A program made the translations under genes and the position numbers. 64,000 bases of DNA from Deltaproteobacteria bacterium (GTDB taxonomy: Bacteria; Desulfobacterota; Deferrisomatia; Deferrisomatales; JACRMM01), in contig JACRMM010000014.1 in NCBI GenBank assembly GCA_016214985.1, positions 265,293 to 329,292 of the forward strand. Direction: 5' to 3'. The notes beneath the pieces are model-generated. The model did no database searches and was not told the origin of the DNA. It saw nothing but the letters and a program-made list of their open reading frames with translations. Below are positions 58,781 through 64,000 of this stretch, one piece after another (the first letter of the stretch is position 1; each line of letters opens with the position of its first letter).

Positions 58781-59806
58781 TCAGTGTCGGCTGGCGATCC
58801 CGTTGAACCCTGCGGATCTCGCGGACCCTTGGCGGTTGGCGCGAGCTTCTGGGGCGCCGCCCTGCGGATGAAGCTCCGGGAAGTAGCAGGTGAGGGGATG
58901 GCAGGGGCGGTCGAAGCGCTCCTCGTAGGCGCGGCGGCACTGATCCGGGGAGAGTCTTGTTCGCAGGACCTCTGCGACGAGCCGGACGTTCGCCACCTTT
59001 CCCGCGGTGGGTCCTCCCCGCCCCACGAGCTTCAGCGCGCGCACCCCGAGGCGCCTGAGAGTCTCCAGGGCACAGAGACCGCACCCCAGCCGGCGGTCGG
59101 CCTCGCGCCAGGAGGCGTGCCACTGCGAGCAGGGGTGAGCGCCGGAAAGGGGTGGTCCCGCGACGCACGACAGTTCGTAGAAAACCTCGCACGGCCACCG
59201 CTGCGTCGGGCTCACGTGCTGAAATGTGCAGTAGCCCTCTTCGTTGGGGCACTTTCCGATGAGGACGAATGCCTCGAAGAGGATTTCGCAGTGGCATTCT
59301 ACGATCGCGCCGATCTCCGCGAGGGTGAGGTGGCGGGGCAGGACAGCCCTCGTGATCCCCCACCGTCCGAGGAAGCCAAAGGCCGCTCGATTCATGGCAC
59401 CGGCGAGGGTCGAGAGCGTGACCTCCAAGGGAAGCCGAGCCTCTCTCAATCGGAGGAGCAGGCCGGGGTCACCGACGATGACGCCCGCTGCTCCCCACTT
59501 CGAGGCCCGTTCGGCGAGCCCCATCAGGACTCGGTACGCGGATGGATCGTAGAGCGGTGCGTTGAGGACCAGGTGGGTCCGGGCGCCCCGTCGAGCCGCC
59601 TCAGCCACCGACTCCGCAAAGGCGCCCTCCGAGGAAACCTGCGCGGAGGAGAAGGTTCGCTGATTTGCGGAGAGGATCGAACCCTTCCATCCCTCGGGTC
59701 GAACGCCTCCGTACAGTTCGTGCGCACCGGCCCGCACGAGCGGCTCCACCTCCTCGGGGCGGTCGAAGGGTGAGAGGATCGTCAGGGGTCTCGAGTCGTC
59801 GGTCAT
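58781..59806 (-). CDS. U32-family peptidase-like protein
   Basis: A 341-residue protein; ATG 59806. It opens 'LTILSPFDRPEEVEPLVRAGAHELYGGV', the TIM-barrel start of U32/UbiU-UbiV proteins. It continues 'AGVIVGDPGLLLRLREARLPLEVTLSTLAGAMNRAAFGFLGRWGITRAVLPRHLTLAEIGAIV' and has Cys groups 'IGKCPNEEGYCTFQ', 'PCEVFYELSCV', 'GCGLCALETLRRLGVRALKLVGRG' and 'PCHPLTCYFPEL'. The Cys pattern is like that of U32 proteins that bind a 4Fe-4S cluster. Related proteins hydroxylate ubiquinone or RNA under anaerobiosis or act as collagenase-like peptidases; role here unknown. Confidence 0.85.
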   Translation of the reverse strand: MTDDSRPLTILSPFDRPEEVEPLVRAGAHELYGGVRPEGWKGSILSANQRTFSSAQVSSEGAFAESVAEAARRGARTHLVLNAPLYDPSAYRVLMGLAERASKWGAAGVIVGDPGLLLRLREARLPLEVTLSTLAGAMNRAAFGFLGRWGITRAVLPRHLTLAEIGAIVECHCEILFEAFVLIGKCPNEEGYCTFQHVSPTQRWPCEVFYELSCVAGPPLSGAHPCSQWHASWREADRRLGCGLCALETLRRLGVRALKLVGRGGPTAGKVANVRLVAEVLRTRLSPDQCRRAYEERFDRPCHPLTCYFPELHPQGGAPEARANRQGSARSAGFNGIASRH

Positions 59807-59849
59807 GGGTCCGTCCGCGCGACGGGTCGCGGGCGAAGGAACACGGCGG

Positions 59850-60596
59850 TCATCGGACGCCGCGAGGCTTCCAGAGCTTCTCGTAGCGGCGGTCCCACCA
59901 GGAGGGATCTTCGTCTGCACCGAGAGCCTCACCCGCGACCACGAGGGCCAGGGTGGGCTCAGGGTTCGACGAGTCGATTCCGAAGGGATCCCGATCACCG
60001 ACCAGGTCGCAGATCGTGCCGAGCGTGCCGCACGTCACGCGCTCACCCGGGCACGAGAGCTCCTCCAGGAGCGCGATCGGGACGTCTCGACCGAACCCCT
60101 CGCGGAGCTCCTCTACCAGGCGCGGGAGCGGGAGATCGTTCATGTAGACGACGAGCGTGTGGCCCGGCTGCGCGTATCGAGCCAGCCGGACACGCCCCTC
60201 GGCCGTGAACGCCCGAGGGCTCGTCAGAACGGTGGCGTGGGCCACGCCGGCGAGGTCGAAGGTCTTCTTGAGCACCGCCGCGGCCGCGGCGTGGGCGCCG
60301 ACCCCGGGTACGACCCGTGCCCGGTCTCCAAAGTGGGCAACGAAGGACTGAAACGGAGAGAACGAGCCGAAATCACCCGGTAGGAGAAACGTCACGCCAC
60401 CGCGGGGCAACCGCTCCTCCACCCACGCAACGACCGACGCGTGCGCCATCTGGAACGGGCTCTCGACCTCCTTACCCTCCAGGAGGGCTGCGAAGCTTCG
60501 CCGGAAGGTTGCGGGGGCGAGCACGAAGCGGCTCTGTGCCAGGGCCGCGTGGCCGGCGAGGGTGAGCAGGCCCGGATCGCCCGGGCCCGCGGCCAC
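59850..60596 (-). CDS. Tetrapyrrole-methylase-family protein (CbiF/CobM-like)
   Basis: A 248-residue protein if started at GTG 60596. It is a class III SAM methyltransferase: 'AAGPGDPGLLTLAGHAALAQSRFVLAPATF', 'GGVTFLLPGDFGSFSPFQSFV', 'RARVVPGVGAHAAAAAVLKKTFDLAGVAHATVLTSPRAFTAEG' and 'GHTLVVYMNDLPLPRLVEELREGFGRDVPIALLEELSCPGERVTCGTL', closest to precorrin-4/cobalt-precorrin-4 methylases. The family normally starts with a beta strand before the GxGPG loop; here 'LPVHFV' is encoded upstream of the GTG without an ATG/GTG/TTG. So the start is doubtful. No other cobalamin genes are near. Confidence 0.8.
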   Translation of the reverse strand: MAAGPGDPGLLTLAGHAALAQSRFVLAPATFRRSFAALLEGKEVESPFQMAHASVVAWVEERLPRGGVTFLLPGDFGSFSPFQSFVAHFGDRARVVPGVGAHAAAAAVLKKTFDLAGVAHATVLTSPRAFTAEGRVRLARYAQPGHTLVVYMNDLPLPRLVEELREGFGRDVPIALLEELSCPGERVTCGTLGTICDLVGDRDPFGIDSSNPEPTLALVVAGEALGADEDPSWWDRRYEKLWKPRGVR

Positions 60597-60616
60597 GAAG
60601 TGGACCGGGAGCGTGG

Positions 60617-61600
60617 TTAGCCCTTTCCGAAGAGCCGGGCGAAAAAGCCGGCCCGCTTGGCGGGCGGCGCCGTTGGTGATTCAACGGCCGCGGGCTGAGG
60701 CGGCCGAGCATCGCCCAAGAGTTCCCGCACCAGGACCTGGCCGCGGCCGCCCTGGTACGTGACGCGCACGTCCACCGTGACCTGGACCCCTTGGACGCCG
60801 GCCTCGAGCTGAAGATCGAGCGGCACGCCGACGGTGACCGTGTGGGAGCCGGGTCCTCGAATCGCGAGAGCGACGCTGCGCTCGATTCCCGGGGCGCGGG
60901 CGGGCATGGGCTCCCCGCCAACGGGTGCCGCCCCGATTCGAAACTCTCCGCCCGCAACCGGCTCGGGCTCCTCCTGGGGCGCGAGCGGCCGGGCCGCCTG
61001 GGGCGCGGCACCCCTCTGCTTGCGCTGGAGCTCTTCGAGCACCATCCGGCAGATGGCCTTCATGGCCTCCATGACCCCTTCGCCCGTGGTGGCGCACGTC
61101 TCGAAATCGGGAACGCCCTGCGGATTCAAGAGCCGCCGCATCTCCTCGACCGATTGCGCACCGGGGATGTCGCGCTTGTTGTACTGGATGACGAAGGGGA
61201 CGGACTCGGCTTCAATCCCGTGCGCCTTGAGGTTCTCCTTTAGATTGGCCAGACTCTCGAGGTTCTGCTCCATCATGCCGGGCTGCGAATCCGCGACGAA
61301 CACGACGCCGTCGGCCCCTTTGAGCACCAGCTTTCGGGTCGTGTTGTAGAAGACCTGACCGGGAACCGTGTAGAAGTTGAATTTGACCTTGAACCCCCCG
61401 ATCTGTCCGAACTCCACGGGGAAGAAGTCGAAGAAGAGGGTGCGGTCCGTCTCCGTCGCGAGGCTCACGAGCTTGCCCTTGTTCTTCGGGCTGATGCGCG
61501 TGTGGACCAGCTGGATACTGGTCGTCTTTCCCGACAGACCCGGCCCGTAGTAGACGATCTTAGCCGTCATCTCACGGGCGGCGTAATTGAAGATGGCCAT
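60617..61600 (-). CDS. MglA-like GTPase with C-terminal extension
   Basis: A 327-residue protein. Residues 1-195 are a MglA-type GTPase: 'GPGLSGKTTS' (residues 19-28), 'ATETDRTLFFDFFPVEFGQIGGFKVKFNFYTVPGQVFYNTTRKLVLKGADGVVFVADSQ', 'VIQYNKRDIPGAQSVEEM'. The remainder is unlike any family I know: an Ala/Pro/Glu-rich linker (200-240), a beta-rich segment 'SVALAIRGPGSHTVTVGVPLDLQLEAGVQGVQVTVDVRVTYQGGRGQVLV' and a basic end 'AKRAGFFARLFGKG'. It is paralogous to the GTPase at 36798. No roadblock gene is next to it. It follows tlyA by 4 bases. Confidence 0.9.
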   Translation of the reverse strand: MAIFNYAAREMTAKIVYYGPGLSGKTTSIQLVHTRISPKNKGKLVSLATETDRTLFFDFFPVEFGQIGGFKVKFNFYTVPGQVFYNTTRKLVLKGADGVVFVADSQPGMMEQNLESLANLKENLKAHGIEAESVPFVIQYNKRDIPGAQSVEEMRRLLNPQGVPDFETCATTGEGVMEAMKAICRMVLEELQRKQRGAAPQAARPLAPQEEPEPVAGGEFRIGAAPVGGEPMPARAPGIERSVALAIRGPGSHTVTVGVPLDLQLEAGVQGVQVTVDVRVTYQGGRGQVLVRELLGDARPPQPAAVESPTAPPAKRAGFFARLFGKG

Positions 61601-61604
61601 GTGC

Positions 61605-62363
61605 TCATCCCCCTCGCGCCGACATGCGGCGTCGCCTCAAGTGAACGAGGTACTCGATGTTTCCCTTCTTGGCGCCCGGGGCCGGAGATTCCAGCGTCCC
61701 GAGAACCTCGAATCCGACCTCTTCCGCCGTTCGGCAGACCTGCTCCACCGCTCCGTGGCGCAACCCCGCGTCCCGGACGACGCCCCCCTTCCCTACGAGC
61801 CCCTTGCCGACCTCGAACTGCGGCTTCACGAGCACGATGGCATCCCCTCCCGCGGACAGCAACTCCCCCACCTTGGGGAGCACGAGCCGGAGGGAGATGA
61901 AGGACGTGTCCGCCACGACGAGATCCACCGGCTCCGGGATGGCCTCCCGCAGCAGGGTGCGGATGTTCTGCCTCTCGAGGCTCACGACGCGAGGGTCCTC
62001 CCTGAGCTTCCACGCCAACTGGCCGTAGCCTACGTCCACCGCGAAGACCCGTCGAGCGCCCCGCTGGAGCAGACAGTCCGTAAACCCGCCAGTGCTGGCC
62101 CCCACATCCACGCACGAGAGGCCTCGCGGGTCGACCGCGAACGCGTCGAGAGCCGCCGCCAGCTTGAGCCCCCCGCGGCTCACGTACGGACAGACCTCCC
62201 CCTTGAGTCGCAAGGCCGCGTCTGTGGCCACCCGCTCAGCGGGCTTGGACACCCGGTGGTCGTCCACGACCACGAGCCCTGCGAGGATCAGTGCCTGGGC
62301 TCTCTCCCGCGTCGGCGCGAGGCCCCTCTCGACGAGTAGTGCGTCGACCCGGACCCGGCTCAA
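61605..62363 (-). CDS. tlyA: TlyA family rRNA (cytidine-2'-O)-methyltransferase
   Basis: A 252-residue protein from TTG 62363, which overlaps the dxs stop as TTGA. N-terminal S4 RNA-binding domain: 'RVDALLVERGLAPTRERAQALILAGLVVVDDHRVSKPAERV'. FtsJ-like methyltransferase domain: 'LSCVDVGASTGGFTDCLLQRGARRVFAVDVGYGQLAWKLREDPRVV', 'DLVVADTSFISLRLVLPKV', 'AIVLVKPQFEVGKGLVGKGGVVRD', with the K-D-K-E type residues. TlyA makes 2'-O-methylcytidine in 16S/23S rRNA in mycobacteria; haemolysin-like names are historical. dxs-tlyA linkage is common. Confidence 0.93.
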   Translation of the reverse strand: MSRVRVDALLVERGLAPTRERAQALILAGLVVVDDHRVSKPAERVATDAALRLKGEVCPYVSRGGLKLAAALDAFAVDPRGLSCVDVGASTGGFTDCLLQRGARRVFAVDVGYGQLAWKLREDPRVVSLERQNIRTLLREAIPEPVDLVVADTSFISLRLVLPKVGELLSAGGDAIVLVKPQFEVGKGLVGKGGVVRDAGLRHGAVEQVCRTAEEVGFEVLGTLESPAPGAKKGNIEYLVHLRRRRMSARGG

Positions 62364-64000
62364 CCGGCGGACGCCCCTGTCGCCAACGCGCGGATCGCGG
62401 CCAAGATCCCGGAGGCGTCCAGCCCCAGGGTGGCGCGCAGCTCGGCCTGGGACCCGTGCTCCACGAACTCGTCGGGCAGCCCCAGCCGCCGAATGGGCGG
62501 CACCGAGCTTCCGGCGTCGACGAGCAGCTCGACCACGGCGCTCCCGAACCCCCCGGCGAGCGCATTCTCCTCCACCGTGACGACCCCGCGGCACCGAGAA
62601 CAGAGATCCGCGATCACGCCCCGGTCCAACGGTTTTACGTATCGGACATCGAAAACAGTAGCTTGAATGTCTTCTTCCGCGGCCCGGCGCGCCGCCTCCA
62701 GGCCGGCGCCGAGAACCGTTCCGGCGCACAGGACGAGCACGCCCGGATCGGCCGCGTCTCCGAACACCAGCCGGCCCTTGGCCATGGGCCACGTCCGGGC
62801 GTTGTCGCAGACCGGTGCGCCGGTACCGGTCCCCCGGGGGTAGCGCACGGCCGCGGGGCCTCCGAGCGCAACAGCCGTGGCCAGTGCGTCGGCGAGCTCC
62901 GCCTCGTCCGAGGGGGCCAACACCGCCAGGCCCGGGACGTGACGGAGGTAGGAGAGGTCGAACGCCCCATGGTGCGTCGGCCCGTCGGCGCCCACGAGGC
63001 CCGCGCGGTCGACCGCAAACACAACGGGCAACCCCTGCAGGGCCACGTCGTGCACGATCTGATCATAGGCGCGCTGCAGGAACGTCGAATAGATGGCGAC
63101 GACCGGGATCCACCCCTCGGCCGCGAGCCCGGCGGCGAACGTCACGGCGTGCTGCTCGGCGATTCCCACGTCGAAGAACCGCTGCGGAAACCGGTCGCGG
63201 AAGGCGTCGAGGCCCGTGCCCTCGGGCATGGCTGCGGTGACCGCCACGATCCGCGGGTCGCGCTCGGCGAGCGCTACGAGGACGCGGCTGAAGACCTCGG
63301 TGTAGGTCGGTGCAGGCAAGACCCCGGAAACCGCCGTCGCGGAGCGGCAGCTCCCGTCGCAGGGGTCGAAGGGTCCGACGCCGTGGAAGACCGTGGGGGC
63401 CTCCTCCGCCGGGCGAAACCCCCTCCCCTTCTGGGTGACGACGTGCACCAGCACCGGTTTCCGAAACTTGCGGATGTTCTGGAACGCGGTCATCAGGTGG
63501 CCAAGGTTGTGGCCGTCGATGGGCCCCACATACGTAAACCCGAGCTCCTCGAAGAGCATGCCCGGCGAGATGAACCCCTTGATGTGCTCCTCCACCCGCT
63601 TGGCCAACCGGGCCATGGCACCGCCGAAGGCCGGCAATGACCGCAGGAACTCCTCCACTTCGCGGCGCAACCGGGAGTAGAAGTCCCCGGTGAGGATCCG
63701 GGAGAGGTAGGACGACAGCGCGCCGACGTTGGGCGAGATGCTCATCTCGTTGTCGTTCAGCACGACGACGAGGTCCCGGTCCAGGTGGCCGGCGTGGTTG
63801 AGACCCTCGAACGCCAGGCCGGCCGTGAGGGAGCCGTCACCGATCACCGCGACGACCTTGTGGTCGGCCCCGGAGAGGTCACGGCCCACCGCCATTCCCA
63901 GCGCCGACGAGATCGAGGTAGAGGAGTGGCCGGTGCCGAAGGCGTCGTGGACGCTCTCCGCGCGGCGAGGAAACCCGGAGAGTCCCCCCCGCTGCCGGAT
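62360..64000 (-). CDS. dxs: 1-deoxy-D-xylulose-5-phosphate synthase (5' end beyond window)
   Basis: The visible 546 residues cover most of DXS; the start lies outside the window. Seen: 'SVHDAFGTGHSSTSISSALGMAVGRDL' (thiamine site His), 'AVIGDGSLTAGLAFEGLNHAG', 'DNEMSISPNVGALSSYLSR', 'GFTYVGPIDGHNLGHLMTAF', then transketolase pyrimidine domain 'GIAEQHAVTFAAGLAAEGW' with catalytic Glu and 'ADGPTHHGAFDLSYLRHVPGLAVLAPSDEAELADAL'. It condenses pyruvate and glyceraldehyde-3-phosphate for the MEP isoprenoid pathway, also feeding thiamine. It overlaps tlyA (TTGA). Confidence 0.97.
   Translation of the reverse strand: MRQRGGLSGFPRRAESVHDAFGTGHSSTSISSALGMAVGRDLSGADHKVVAVIGDGSLTAGLAFEGLNHAGHLDRDLVVVLNDNEMSISPNVGALSSYLSRILTGDFYSRLRREVEEFLRSLPAFGGAMARLAKRVEEHIKGFISPGMLFEELGFTYVGPIDGHNLGHLMTAFQNIRKFRKPVLVHVVTQKGRGFRPAEEAPTVFHGVGPFDPCDGSCRSATAVSGVLPAPTYTEVFSRVLVALAERDPRIVAVTAAMPEGTGLDAFRDRFPQRFFDVGIAEQHAVTFAAGLAAEGWIPVVAIYSTFLQRAYDQIVHDVALQGLPVVFAVDRAGLVGADGPTHHGAFDLSYLRHVPGLAVLAPSDEAELADALATAVALGGPAAVRYPRGTGTGAPVCDNARTWPMAKGRLVFGDAADPGVLVLCAGTVLGAGLEAARRAAEEDIQATVFDVRYVKPLDRGVIADLCSRCRGVVTVEENALAGGFGSAVVELLVDAGSSVPPIRRLGLPDEFVEHGSQAELRATLGLDASGILAAIRALATGASAG

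Overview
The window is a densely packed bacterial chromosome segment of very high G+C content, with GTGA/ATGA/TTGA stop-start overlaps throughout. Gene content fits a Gram-negative anaerobe or facultative metal/sulfur-metabolising relative of the former Deltaproteobacteria (Desulfobacterota/Desulfuromonadia-like): heptose and LPS-core genes, a deltaproteobacterial-type RpoH, multihaem c-type cytochromes, two histidine kinases with CxxCH sites in their sensory regions, MglA-type GTPases and DUF4416/DUF6125 family proteins. This lineage call is inference from gene content; no rRNA gene is present.

Layout. 1-9,153 is an envelope polysaccharide region: four glycosyltransferases, a polysaccharide deacetylase, a MaoC-like hydratase, an MFS transporter and the heptose-phosphate kinase RfaE1, interrupted by a Phd/PIN toxin-antitoxin pair and a Uma2-family gene. 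9,212-14,160 holds DUF4416, yicC and dnaE. 14,183-17,347 (minus strand) is a PhnD-like binding protein followed 3 nt later by a hybrid kinase with a c-haem site. 17,558-24,972 holds miaB, a bifunctional-nuclease-like protein, an ArsM-like methyltransferase, an EEP-family nuclease/phosphatase, a TlpA-like thioredoxin, yjbQ, eno and ndk.

25,195-35,368 has a secreted protein with a Met-Pro-Gly repeat, an RsmD-like / amidohydrolase / RsmB-like overlapping operon, a zinc-type CDF exporter, a ferritin-like protein, a DegP-type protease and small secreted proteins, a DUF6125 protein and a diguanylate cyclase. 35,508-40,945 (minus strand) is a long operon-like run: rpoH, xseA, a REC-HisKA protein without an ATPase domain, a roadblock protein, an MglA-like GTPase, pcm and a cysteine hydrolase. 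41,040-44,084 has a hexahaem cytochrome overlapping an FAD oxidoreductase, and a PilZ protein. 44,236-50,747 has a Lon-like protease with a heat-shock-like promoter, a dihaem membrane protein, truD, a NarL-type regulator, an FMN reductase and an AI-2E family permease.

50,757-57,722 is a signalling block (haem-binding hybrid kinase, lytic transglycosylase, REC-REC-GGDEF, REC-PAS-kinase) around tRNA-Gly(GCC). 57,840-64,000 (minus strand) is HAD/SEC-C, U32 peptidase-like, tetrapyrrole-methylase-like, a second MglA-like GTPase, tlyA and dxs, the last running off the window.

The most unusual points are: (i) the REC-HisKA / roadblock / MglA-GTPase cassette downstream of rpoH-xseA, with a second extended MglA paralogue elsewhere; (ii) a PhnD-like protein coupled to a haem-c hybrid kinase with no ABC transporter; (iii) a toxin-antitoxin module bracketed by two copies of a glycosyltransferase C-terminal tail; (iv) a tRNA-Gly gene whose nucleotides 8-10 form the stop codon of the upstream gene, followed by a second copy of the tRNA 3' end; and (v) a 150-bp MITE-like element between two convergent genes. 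No CRISPR array, insertion sequence or rRNA was seen. No stretch longer than about 300 bases lacks a gene.
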